The notes: a model not told the origin generated them from the letters alone. Shown: positions 1 through 5,873, numbered from the stretch's first letter. The stretch is 7,500 bases of DNA from Candidatus Aenigmatarchaeota archaeon (GCA_016219455.1 JACRMZ010000066.1:1-7500), one strand, 5' to 3'. A program made the numbers and translations.

Positions 1-1008
1 ACAGTTTCAGAAGGTCTTGCAAAAGTAATGGTTCCGGATGTAAAAAAACCAGAAGACGGGATAGTCTTCTACAACCCGGAGATGGAATTTGACAGGGACA
101 TAAGCGTCGCGTTCCTGAAGGCATTTCCGGCAAAGCGCGTGCTGGACGGCTTCGGTGCGTCAGGCATACGCGGAATAAGGTACTCGTTGGAGTGCGATGC
201 GGACGTAACGATAAATGATGCAAATCCCGAATGCGTCGAGACGATAAAAGAGAACCTGAAACTTAATGGAGCAAATGCGAATGTAACAAACGATGACGTT
301 AATGTTATATTGAGGAAGCAAAAGTTTGACTTCGTTGATATCGACCCGTTCGGAACACCGGCGCCATTTTTTGATTCAAGTTCGCAGGCTTTCCGCAAAG
401 AAGGTTATGCTGCCTTTACAGCTACCGACACGGCTGTCCTTTGCGGAGTCTACACCAATGTTTCCCTGAGGAGATACGGCGCCCCGTCAGAAAGGGGATA
501 CTTGGCAAAGGAGCTTGGGCTGAGGATATTGATAACCGGAATAATATCGTCTTTTGCAAGGAACGATTTTTCTTTCATTCCTATGGTGTCCTACTCCAAA
601 CGCCATTACTTCCGCGTGTACGGCAGAGTGGAGAAAGGCTCGGACAAAGCTGACTGCGCCATAGAGTCGCTGAAGGAAAGGAACGGATACAAAATCTATC
701 TTGGGCCACTAAACTCCGGTTCAGGTAGTGTGGCAAATGAAATTGAAAAACTCAAGTTTACAAAATCAAATAAGGAGAAAGAGTTTTTAGAATCCATTGG
801 AAATGAGATTGAAATCCCGTTTTTCCATGATATCGAGTCATTGACAAAGGAGATGCCAAGGATAGACAGTGTTGTTGGGAATCTTCAGAAACAGGGTTTT
901 TCGGCCTCCAGGACCCATTTTCTACCGACGGGCCTGAAAACTGATGCAAACATCGATGAAATACAAAAAGCAATCAAGGCTTGCAGAACGGGCAGTTACC
1001 GTACTTGA
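1..1008 (+). CDS. trm1: tRNA (guanine(26)-N(2))-dimethyltransferase, 5' end cut by window edge
   Basis: This is the SAM-dependent enzyme that mono- and dimethylates the N2 of G26 at the hinge between the D and anticodon stems of tRNA. Numbering from the Met at base 28, the sequence shows the family pattern VFYNPEMEFDRD (13-24), SAM-binding motif I DGFGASGIRGIR (40-51), the acidic NDANP loop (63-67), catalytic motif DPFG (106-109), TATDTAVLCG (131-140), and the C-terminal signature RTHFLPTGLKT from 295. The ATG at 28 is probably not the start: the frame is open to base 1 and encodes TVSEGLAKV, matching the EG-x-A-x-V N-terminus usual in archaeal Trm1, so only a few residues are missing. At about 335 residues it is shorter than the roughly 380 of Pyrococcus Trm1; the loss lies mainly between HYFR and the WLGPL-like segment. 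Its last 35 bases overlap a small minus-strand ORF. The family assignment is firm. Confidence 0.95.
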   Translation, partial: TVSEGLAKVMVPDVKKPEDGIVFYNPEMEFDRDISVAFLKAFPAKRVLDGFGASGIRGIRYSLECDADVTINDANPECVETIKENLKLNGANANVTNDDVNVILRKQKFDFVDIDPFGTPAPFFDSSSQAFRKEGYAAFTATDTAVLCGVYTNVSLRRYGAPSERGYLAKELGLRILITGIISSFARNDFSFIPMVSYSKRHYFRVYGRVEKGSDKADCAIESLKERNGYKIYLGPLNSGSGSVANEIEKLKFTKSNKEKEFLESIGNEIEIPFFHDIESLTKEMPRIDSVVGNLQKQGFSASRTHFLPTGLKTDANIDEIQKAIKACRTGSYRT

Positions 1009-1138
1009 CCCAGAAGCACCTTCTACCGAAGCACTGGTTAGTGCTCTCATAGAAGTAGCAGGTCGTTACGGTGGCGCCATCTCGCTTTACCATTGGCTTT
1101 TCGACCTTCACGAGGTCATGTAGATTTTTTAACAGCAC
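974..1138 (-). CDS. Small cysteine-rich protein, 54 aa, function unknown
   Basis: This short ORF has no family I recognise. It starts at GTG 1138-1136 and stops at TGA 976-974. The N-terminal half is basic and helical (LLKNLHDLVKVEKP). The C-terminal half carries five cysteines at 27, 36, 41, 49 and 52, ending in C-P-F-C-K-P; the spacing C-x8-C-x4-C-x7-C-x2-C and the aromatic residues between suggest a small metal-binding or disulfide fold (inference). Expression signals support it: AAAGGTGAT lies five bases before the GTG, and TATAAATAC sits at 1187-1179, placing the transcript start near 1158, about 20 bases before the start codon. An ATG at 1143-1141 is out of frame and stops after four codons. 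It converges on trm1 and overlaps its final 35 bases antisense. An in-frame TGA just upstream excludes a longer form. Alternative starts are GTG at codon 10 and ATG at codon 16. Confidence 0.62.
   Translation of the reverse strand: MLLKNLHDLVKVEKPMVKRDGATVTTCYFYESTNQCFGRRCFWVKYGNCPFCKP
1103..1130 (+). terminator. Probable terminator of trm1
   Basis: A perfect five-base-pair hairpin (GACCT, loop TCACG, AGGTC; 1103-1117) is followed after seven bases by six Ts (1125-1130). It lies about 95 bases beyond the trm1 stop. Archaeal RNA polymerase ends mainly on the T tract, so the hairpin may be incidental. The same bases encode the start of the small minus-strand ORF. Confidence 0.4.
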
Positions 1139-1143
1139 TCCAT

Positions 1144-1200
1144 ATCACCTTTGACTAATCAAGTGTATAGGCGAGAAAGTATTTATATTCACTGAACAGT
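1144..1200 (-). promoter_or_regulatory. Promoter and RBS of the small cysteine-rich ORF
   Basis: On the minus strand TATAAATAC (1187-1179) is a close match to the archaeal TATA box. The expected transcript start, about 25 bases on, is near 1158, and AGGTGAT (1150-1144) follows as ribosome binding site. A perfect ten-base palindrome, ACTGAACAGT (1191-1200), sits directly upstream of the TATA box, where an archaeal regulator could bind; that role is inference. Confidence 0.55.
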
Positions 1201-1280
1201 AGGTATTACCTTATCTGTAATAGTTAAAGGAACACTTTCTTATCCCATCATTTGTCTTCAAAAGGATTTAGCCTAGTGAC

Positions 1281-1313
1281 AAAAAATTTTGCCGAGGGGC
1301 GTTTGGCCCCCCG
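1281..1313 (-). terminator. Terminator of the TFB gene
   Basis: Read on the minus strand, just after the TFB stop codon, a GC-rich hairpin GGGGC-CAAAC-GCCCC (1310-1296, extended by a G-T and a G-C pair) is followed by GGCAAAATTTTTTG with a run of six Ts (1286-1281). Hairpin plus T tract immediately behind the stop is a convincing intrinsic terminator. Confidence 0.65.
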
Positions 1314-1319
1314 TGAATT

Positions 1320-1661
1320 CTACTCTTCCTCTTTGACCTTGCGCTCGACTTCTTCCTCTATGCCGAGCTTCTCTATTATCTCTTTGTATCTGTTGCGTAT
1401 CGTCACTTCCGTCACGCCGACGATTTCCGCCACTTCGCGCTGAGTCCTCTTTTCGTCGTTGAGGACAGCTGCAATGTAGAGCGCTGCTGCGGCTACGCCG
1501 GTAGGTCCCTTCCCAGAGACGATATCGAACTTGCTGGCGTTCTTGAGGATTTCCGTGGCCTTAGCCTGCACCTTGTCGCTTAGGCCAAGCATGGACGCGA
1601 ATCTTGGGACATAGTCTTCCGGCTGCGAGGGAAGGATCCTTATTGTCAGTTCCCGGCAGAC
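1320..1661 (-). pseudogene. tfb: Transcription factor B, C-terminal fragment (second cyclin repeat), separated by frame break
   Basis: This frame holds the end of a TFIIB-type factor. It is open from about 1661 to the TAG at 1320 and reads [19 protein letters not shown], then [45 protein letters not shown] and [12 protein letters not shown], which is the linker and entire second cyclin repeat with its helix-turn-helix that contacts the BRE DNA element. The first ATG in frame (1592-1590) lies inside the conserved [11 protein letters not shown] stretch, so it is not a genuine start; the fragment belongs to the upstream frame at 1646-2188. The tail is acidic (KVKEEE). No ribosome binding site precedes 1592. 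Either the gene is truly broken, or the window sequence lacks a stretch present in the cell. Confidence 0.85.
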
Positions 1662-2188
1662 TTATCCACTGCCCGTTCGTAAGTCTTTGCGACTTCTTCA
1701 TGGACGTTCTTGGGTAAGCCAAGGTACGAAACCAGCCTTTGCAGTTCTGAAAGCGCAAAGGAAAGGTTGCGGTTTTTGCTCTCTACGAGCCTTTTTTGCC
1801 ATTTCCGTAACCTATAATATTGTGCCCTTTTCTTCGCCGGGACTTTGAAAAGCTCTCCGGGACCCTTGCCTATCTCTGTCGTTATCCCTTTATCGTGTTT
1901 AGTGAATGTCAGCGGAGCGCCTGTCCTTGCCCTGCGGGAACGCTGTTCTTCATCAAACGCCCTCCATTCCTGCGTTGTGTCAATCATGCTCTCCTGCATC
2001 ACCAAACCGCATTTGGAGCATATGATCTCGGCACGCCCCTCATCCTCTTCGAAATAGGTGCAACCGCAGTCTGGGCAAGTCGAGCCTGTTGCAACGACCT
2101 TCTTCTTTACGTTTTCAGGTGCCTTCTCCGGCGCCTTGGCCTTCAATGTCCTTGAAAACTTCTTTTCGACTTTCACTTTCTTTGGCAT
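1646..2188 (-). CDS. tfb: Transcription initiation factor B (TFB), N-terminal part, truncated by frame break
   Basis: TFB bridges the TBP-TATA complex and RNA polymerase to start transcription. A basic lysine-rich extension (1-35) precedes the zinc ribbon with C38, C41, C57 and C60 (CPDC and CSKC). The B-finger and linker follow: [27 protein letters not shown]. The first cyclin repeat begins normally ([43 protein letters not shown]) and then runs into AGN and a TGA at 1648-1646. About 50 residues normally present, including the GRSIEGV-AAA-LYAACR and PRTLDEIA segments, are absent. The rest of the protein resumes in another frame from about 1655 (fragment 1320-1661). As written, the product would keep polymerase-binding parts but lack most of the TBP/DNA-binding core. 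Promoter, start (ATG 2188 behind GGGTGATG) and terminator are all intact. Confidence 0.9.
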   Translation of the reverse strand: MPKKVKVEKKFSRTLKAKAPEKAPENVKKKVVATGSTCPDCGCTYFEEDEGRAEIICSKCGLVMQESMIDTTQEWRAFDEEQRSRRARTGAPLTFTKHDKGITTEIGKGPGELFKVPAKKRAQYYRLRKWQKRLVESKNRNLSFALSELQRLVSYLGLPKNVHEEVAKTYERAVDKSAGN

Positions 2189-2192
2189 AAAA

Positions 2193-2250
2193 CATCACCC
2201 GGCAAAAGTTAACATTAAATACCTATATACAAAGCGTATTTAAACCTTTC
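2193..2250 (-). promoter_or_regulatory. TFB promoter and RBS
   Basis: On the minus strand GAAAGG (BRE, 2250-2245) directly precedes TTTAAATAC (TATA, 2244-2236), a near-ideal archaeal core promoter. The transcript start is expected near 2213-2216, giving a leader of about 25 bases. The ribosome binding site GGGTGATG (2200-2193) lies four bases before ATG 2188. Confidence 0.75.
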
Positions 2251-2431
2251 GCTAAATACTTGACATCAAGTTAATTATGTCTTTAACTGCAATTTACAGC
2301 GATTTTTTTAACAACGAGAACGGATCCAAGGATTTAAAATGACAGATGGGGAAAACTGTTGACATCAAACGTATCAAATAATTGAGGCAAGAACCTTTTC
2401 AGCCATTTCCCTATGTTTCTTTTCGAATTCG

Positions 2432-2758
2432 TCATATCACCTCATAAAATAGCACAGCTGACGGGCTCTCATATCCGGATTTTCCCAGAAGTTCGATGGC
2501 TTCATTGAAGACTTTTGTAGTCTCCAGAGCATCGTGCCCTATTGCATTGAGCGCCCCGGCTGAATGGTTGAGTTCTACGGAAACGCCGTTCTTTGACCCC
2601 AAAATATCCTTGTGTATGAAGCCATGCTCTTCGCGAAGGTCTATCTTGAAGCCGGCTTTCTTCATGTGCTCTAGAATCCTTGTTTTAAGGGCGTTGAGCT
2701 GGATGCCAACGCTAAGCTTGGCGCCTATATGATAAATGTCGTAGCTCTCTATGAGCAT
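2432..2758 (-). CDS. Hypothetical soluble protein, 108 aa, possibly frame-disrupted at its 3' end
   Basis: I do not recognise this family. The 108-residue protein has no cysteine and no membrane segment; it looks mixed alpha/beta, with LNALKTRILEHMKKAGFKIDL (broken here by the helix end) followed by strands around HGFIHKDI and GVSVELNHSAG, then a helix TTKVFNEAIELLG. ATG 2758-2756 has no ribosome binding site, but TTTTTAAG (2788-2781) is centred about 26 bases upstream, the geometry of a leaderless transcript; it could also be read through from the gene ending 33 bases upstream. The stop TGA at 2434-2432 may be false: shifting one base forward (frame from 2436) gives YDEFEKKHREMAEKVLASII and a stop at 2376-2374, a natural-looking C-terminal helix. 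Alternatively, ATG 2435 overlaps this stop (ATGA) behind GAGGTGAT and could begin a coupled 33-codon ORF ending at 2334. Confidence 0.7.
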   Translation of the reverse strand: MLIESYDIYHIGAKLSVGIQLNALKTRILEHMKKAGFKIDLREEHGFIHKDILGSKNGVSVELNHSAGALNAIGHDALETTKVFNEAIELLGKSGYESPSAVLFYEVI

Positions 2759-2780
2759 ATGTTAGATATCTATTTTGGGG

Positions 2781-2788
2781 CTTAAAAA
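2781..2788 (-). promoter_or_regulatory. TATA-like box for leaderless transcription of the 108-aa gene
   Basis: TTTTTAAG on the minus strand is centred about 26 bases before ATG 2758, which lacks a ribosome binding site. That spacing would put the transcript start at or beside the start codon. The element is AT-rich but not a strong TATA match, so the call is tentative. Confidence 0.35.
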
Positions 2789-2791
2789 GAC

Positions 2792-3634
2792 CTATTTGCC
2801 GGATTTCTTCGCCTGAAGGTATTGCATGAACTCGGCAAATTCCTGGTTCATTTGCTTTAGCCTGCTCTGGAGCCACGAATCAAACCGAAGCTTCCATGCA
2901 ATGTCACCGTCTTTGGTCCTTTGGTTTGCCACGCTCTCTGAGTATTCAAGAATCCCTTCCATCTCTTCCAGGTATTCTAGTGAGTCGTTCCTGAGCTCCT
3001 GCGATATTGCCGGTTTCATCCCAAACTTCCCTGAAAGAACAGAAGCCCCGAGTATTTCTGTGCCGTATTGACCGGCATCAAGGCTCCCTGTTGCGGCGCT
3101 TTGGACTTTCGGCTGTTTCTGGTAAAGGTACTTTTCGTACGTTTCCCACGAGTATGATCTGCTTGCGCAGTCTATGAGATTCTCCATGTAATCTGTGACT
3201 CTGGACCCGAGCATTTCCATGGGTTTGAGTTCTTTATCAACTTTTTCCGTGATGTACTTTACAATCTCGGCCTCTTCGGTTTCGTAGACCTTTACTTGCG
3301 CCTTAAGCCGCGATATTTCTTTCTTAGTCAGCTTTCCCATCTCAACTGTCTTAAGGTAATAGTCGGGTGTTATTCCGCCGGCGTTTAACCTCGAAACTAT
3401 TGCATCAAGCCTGCCGGAAAGCTCTTCGTATCTGGAAACTTCCTTTTCAAGGGACGCCATGCCTTTCCTGGCGGCATCAAGCTCTTTGGAGTACTCCTTT
3501 GACACTGTCTCGGCCATCCCAATCTCGAATAAATAGTCTTCCGGCGAAATATCCTTATGGATCCCAAGCTCGATGAATTCCGAGATGTAGGATTTGTTCA
3601 CCAGTCTTTGAGCAAGCTTTATGGCAACCGACAT
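2792..3634 (-). CDS. Hypothetical coiled-coil protein, 280 aa
   Basis: No family is recognised. The protein is soluble, almost wholly helical and rich in Glu and Lys. Residues about 43-83 (from TVSKEYSKELDAARKG to LDAIVSRLN) and 102-136 (LTKKEISRLKAQ to VDKELK) have heptad character and should form coiled coils, split by a GGITPDYYLK turn at 86-95. The C-terminal half (about 145-280) contains aromatic-rich helices such as SRSYSWETYEKYLYQK and ends in a basic KKSGK tail. There is one cysteine (IDCAS). The start is clear: GGTGGGAAA directly precedes ATG 3634. It shares a short divergent promoter region with the plus-strand cluster, which may link it to that cluster's function as a scaffold or adaptor (inference only). 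The 108-aa gene follows after 33 bases and may be co-transcribed. Confidence 0.8.
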   Translation of the reverse strand: MSVAIKLAQRLVNKSYISEFIELGIHKDISPEDYLFEIGMAETVSKEYSKELDAARKGMASLEKEVSRYEELSGRLDAIVSRLNAGGITPDYYLKTVEMGKLTKKEISRLKAQVKVYETEEAEIVKYITEKVDKELKPMEMLGSRVTDYMENLIDCASRSYSWETYEKYLYQKQPKVQSAATGSLDAGQYGTEILGASVLSGKFGMKPAISQELRNDSLEYLEEMEGILEYSESVANQRTKDGDIAWKLRFDSWLQSRLKQMNQEFAEFMQYLQAKKSGK

Positions 3635-3639
3635 TTTCC

Positions 3640-3707
3640 CACCGTGTATTCTAAACTATGCAATCAAAGGTATAAATACTTAAAAAAATATACTACTTGT
3701 TAGTGGT
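3640..3707. promoter_or_regulatory. Overlapping divergent promoters with both RBSs
   Basis: Only 76 bases separate the two divergent start codons. On the plus strand TCAAAGG (BRE) and TATAAATA (3671-3678) put the start of the 3711 transcript near 3700, with GTGG (3704-3707) before its ATG. The same bases read GTATTTATA on the minus strand, at the right distance for the 3634 gene, whose RBS GGTGGG lies just before its ATG. The two promoters therefore appear to share one AT-rich core. The plus-strand assignment is stronger. Confidence 0.55.
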
Positions 3708-3710
3708 TAC

Positions 3711-4145
3711 ATGAAAATCACAACTGAAACAGAGGTGTTTTACAACAGGATGAGGCCGTTTGTTAGAAGAGACGAGCTTCTTCAGACAGGTGCAAAAACG
3801 CTTAATAACAAAGGAGAATTGGTTGACTTTGAAGGACATTTGGGTTTTTATAAGGCGTCTCTAAAGGGGGAAAAACCCGCGGCTGATAATGACAAGGCAT
3901 TTTCCATAAGCTCTGCCGAAAAGGTATCATTCATGCATGTCGATGACGACCCCACTGAGCCATACGACCGTTATATAACAAACACCGCCCTTGCAAAGAC
4001 AGGGTATCTGGCAACATCAGAGGTCGTCTATGGTCCAGGCCACGAGAACTCGCCTGGAGGCCTCAAGGATGGGCGGTCAAGAATAAGGATGTATCTTGCA
4101 TCTATAGACTCTCCAAACAACCCTCCATGGGTAAACAGATATTAA
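3711..4145 (+). CDS. Hypothetical soluble protein, 144 aa
   Basis: I do not recognise this protein. It has no signal peptide, membrane segment or cysteine. The N-terminal third is charged (MKITTETEVFYNRMRPFVRR). The middle is acidic (FMHVDDDPTEPYDRY), and the C-terminal third is rich in Gly, Pro and Asn (VYGPGHENSPGGLKDG, SPNNPPWVNRY), suggesting a beta-rich or loop-rich fold. The ATG at 3711 is supported by a strong BRE/TATA element about 35 bases upstream and by a weak GTGG ribosome binding site. It is the first plus-strand gene of the cluster; 76 bases with an own promoter separate it from the next gene. A role alongside the membrane proteins downstream is inferred from position only. Confidence 0.75.
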   Translation: MKITTETEVFYNRMRPFVRRDELLQTGAKTLNNKGELVDFEGHLGFYKASLKGEKPAADNDKAFSISSAEKVSFMHVDDDPTEPYDRYITNTALAKTGYLATSEVVYGPGHENSPGGLKDGRSRIRMYLASIDSPNNPPWVNRY

Positions 4146-4177
4146 GCAATAGTATAACATAGTGTTAAGTATAAAGA

Positions 4178-4219
4178 GATAAATACTATCGATAGCATAT
4201 AACTATTAGAAGGTGGTGA
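4178..4219 (+). promoter_or_regulatory. Promoter, palindrome and RBS of the 156-aa gene
   Basis: GATAAATAC (4178-4186) is TATA-like and predicts a transcript start near 4207. The perfect palindrome CTATCGATAG (4186-4195) touches its 3' edge and would lie between TATA box and start, a place where a bound regulator would block polymerase (inference). AGGTGGTGA (4211-4219) is the ribosome binding site and decides ATG 4222 as start. Confidence 0.5.
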
Positions 4220-4221
4220 AA

Positions 4222-4692
4222 ATGGCTGAGGCATTAAATTACGGTGATTTGGCTGGAAGGATGCTGGCAGGATCTGCTGGTGCCGGCTACGACAAGTATA
4301 TGGGTGGTTCAACGGGAGCAGGAGTAGTCGTTATAGACGCGCAAAGAAATCTTCACCTCTCAGGGGAGCCGATGTACGCCAACGTCGTCAACGTATGGGA
4401 TGGCGTTGTTGACATAGGATCTTTGGCATACCCGCTAAAAGGAGTCACCAGTTTTGTCAGCGAAATGATGTTTGATTACAACGACATGCAGCAGACGATG
4501 TACGCTCTGAAGTACCTGAAAGACAGGAAAATAGAAGACATTTACATGAAGCAGGTGGAGACTGACAACATCAACGCCAAGATTGCTGCGTATGCGCCGT
4601 TCAATAAAGCCAAGGCAGCAAAGATTGGGAAGCAGCACAATGAGTATTCAACGCTAGGCCAACTTGACGAGTTCGGGCTTCTCATAGACTAA
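4222..4692 (+). CDS. Hypothetical protein, 156 aa
   Basis: No family is recognised. The open frame extends to GTG 4213, but the bases there form the ribosome binding site AGGTGGTGA, so ATG 4222 is the start. The N-terminal region is rich in Gly and Ala (LAGRMLAGSAGAGYDKYMGG), followed by a hydrophobic strand GAGVVVIDAQRN and a mixed alpha/beta middle (NVVNVWDGVVDIGSLAYPLKG). A long C-terminal helical part starts at about 80 (SFVSEMMFDYNDMQQTMYALKYLKD to the basic NKAKAAKIGKQ) and ends with GQLDEFGLLID. There is no cysteine, no convincing transmembrane segment and no export signal. Only 46 bases, with a TATA-like box, separate it from the first membrane gene, so it is probably part of the same functional group. 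Confidence 0.78.
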   Translation: MAEALNYGDLAGRMLAGSAGAGYDKYMGGSTGAGVVVIDAQRNLHLSGEPMYANVVNVWDGVVDIGSLAYPLKGVTSFVSEMMFDYNDMQQTMYALKYLKDRKIEDIYMKQVETDNINAKIAAYAPFNKAKAAKIGKQHNEYSTLGQLDEFGLLID

Positions 4693-4697
4693 GGGGG

Positions 4698-4736
4698 CTT
4701 TATATTATGCCCAAAATAAGTCATAATTAGGTGGGA
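4698..4736 (+). promoter_or_regulatory. Promoter and RBS before the membrane-protein genes
   Basis: CTTTATATTA (4698-4707) is TATA-like and predicts a start near 4728. GGTGGGA (4730-4736) is an excellent ribosome binding site two bases before ATG 4739. GGGC and GCCC flank the AT-rich box as a short inverted repeat, so part of this element could alternatively act as a weak hairpin after the upstream gene. Confidence 0.45.
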
Positions 4737-4738
4737 AA

Positions 4739-5317
4739 ATGGCGGACCTCTATACCCTCATATTTGAAGGATTCCTAAAATTGACGGAGTGCACGGGCAG
4801 CGGAAGCTGGGGCTGCTACAACAACGACTTCCAGCACGACTTTGTGTTTGCGCTTTTCATACCTCACGTTGTATTGATAGTATTCTTCTACATGGCTTTC
4901 CGTGGCCTTGGAAACAAGGGCATAGAGACCCTGCTTGGTATAGCCGGTTACGTTTTCATGATTCAGATGAACTGGTACCCGATTTTCTCGAGTTTATCGC
5001 TTCTATGGATGAGCGCTGCGGTGCTGCTGGCATTCTACATGTTTGTGCTTGCTAAATTCATCCATCCTGCCAAGGGTGGAGCGTACGCCAGGGCTGGCGC
5101 CGACATAGCAAAGAAGATAAAGATCCTCCAAAGGCGCGGAATGTCGGAGGCAGAGGTAATGGATGAGTTGAGGAGGGACGTTTTTGAAATCGACAATCCT
5201 GCCATGAGGATGATGCTCATGAGGGAAATGAAGAGCATCTGCCACAACTGCGGCGCTTCAAATCCTCCTGGAAGCACAGCTTGCCACAGCTGCAAAACGC
5301 CGCTTCATGGAAGGTGA
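4739..5317 (+). CDS. Membrane protein with C-terminal zinc ribbon, 192 aa
   Basis: The protein has three likely membrane segments: about 35-54 (FALFIPHVVLIVFFYMAF), 62-78 and 86-108 (LSLLWMSAAVLLAFYMFVLA). A basic helical cytoplasmic stretch follows (ADIAKKIKILQRRGMSEAEVMDELRRD), and then a four-cysteine zinc ribbon at the end: C168, C171, C182 and C185, in CHNCG and CHSCKTPL. Two more cysteines (18 and 26) precede the first segment and could form a disulfide if that end is outside. The pattern of an IP-containing first segment, a polar NKG turn and a third segment ending in a basic loop resembles the N-terminal part of the following three proteins. The zinc ribbon could bind protein or nucleic acid; the sequence does not say which. 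The next gene starts three bases after the stop. Confidence 0.85.
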   Translation: MADLYTLIFEGFLKLTECTGSGSWGCYNNDFQHDFVFALFIPHVVLIVFFYMAFRGLGNKGIETLLGIAGYVFMIQMNWYPIFSSLSLLWMSAAVLLAFYMFVLAKFIHPAKGGAYARAGADIAKKIKILQRRGMSEAEVMDELRRDVFEIDNPAMRMMLMREMKSICHNCGASNPPGSTACHSCKTPLHGR

Positions 5318-5320
5318 GCT

Positions 5321-5842
5321 ATGGTATCTTTCCAGGACCTCCTCATTGACCCAGCTTTCAGGCCGTACCTTCCGTTCATCTTCGTTTTTGTCATAGTCTA
5401 CGGAATGCTCTCAAGCATCAAGACCCTCAGGTGGGGAAACAAGGTCAACATAATATTGTCTTTCGTCTTCGCGGCGTTTGGCGCCGGATACCAGCCGTTC
5501 CTTGATATGTTCTATGCCAACTTCGGCTCGCTTCTATGGTTCTTCGTTGCGCTCTTCCTTGTGCTGTTCGCGTCTGACATCTTGGGGATGAGGAAGGGAA
5601 AGTATAAGGGCAATGAGATGCTGGTGATGGCCGTTCTTGGCATCATCCTGCTTGTCGCGCTTATGCTCATAAGCCTCGGTTACTTCACTGACATTGAACT
5701 GTTTGGCCTCAGGGACAACGAGCTCCTGATAGTCGTCGGGATAATCTTCCTATTGATAATATTCTATTACGCCTATGAGCACAGCCACAGGGATGCAGTC
5801 AACATACTCGTAGAGCAGGAATTGAAGAGGCGGGGCGGATAA
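5321..5842 (+). CDS. Five-segment membrane protein, 173 aa, related in layout to the two downstream paralogs
   Basis: There are five likely membrane segments: about 17-32 (LPFIFVFVIVYGMLSS), 43-58, 70-88 (SLLWFFVALFLVLFASDIL), 100-120 and 135-151. A basic loop (GMRKGKYKGNE, 89-99) splits a three-segment from a two-segment part, and the C-terminus is basic (EQELKRRGG). It resembles the next two proteins in Y-x-LP near the start of segment 1, VYG-x-L at its end, and the position of the basic loop, but it lacks their SARAVI and IFE-x-H motifs, so it is a more distant relative. The ribosome binding site AAGGTGAG overlaps the TGA of the preceding gene, so translation is probably coupled. Transport or channel function is possible but not shown. 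Confidence 0.85.
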   Translation: MVSFQDLLIDPAFRPYLPFIFVFVIVYGMLSSIKTLRWGNKVNIILSFVFAAFGAGYQPFLDMFYANFGSLLWFFVALFLVLFASDILGMRKGKYKGNEMLVMAVLGIILLVALMLISLGYFTDIELFGLRDNELLIVVGIIFLLIIFYYAYEHSHRDAVNILVEQELKRRGG

Positions 5843-5873
5843 GCTTAATTACTCCTAAAGGGGTAGTGTTATT

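Noticed and set aside
1..30. ATG at 28 as the start of trm1
   Set aside because: The open frame continues to base 1 and encodes the EG-x-A-x-V segment expected at the N-terminus of archaeal Trm1.
1200..1280. Possible C/D-box guide RNA around an ATGATGG sequence on the minus strand
   Set aside because: No D box with suitable spacing and no second C'/D' pair could be found.
1820..2243. Several plus-strand open frames opposite the TFB gene
   Set aside because: They are antisense shadows: the minus strand encodes a well conserved zinc ribbon and B-finger here, and the plus frames have no start signals.
2277..2342. Plus-strand 21-codon ORF (MSLTAIYSDFFNNENGSKDLK) with a TATA-like CTAAATAC about 23 bases upstream
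   Set aside because: Too short, no ribosome binding site and no protein-like pattern; the leaderless geometry could easily arise by chance in this AT-rich stretch.
4213..4221. GTG at 4213 as start of the 156-aa gene
   Set aside because: These bases form the ribosome binding site AGGTGGTGA for ATG 4222.
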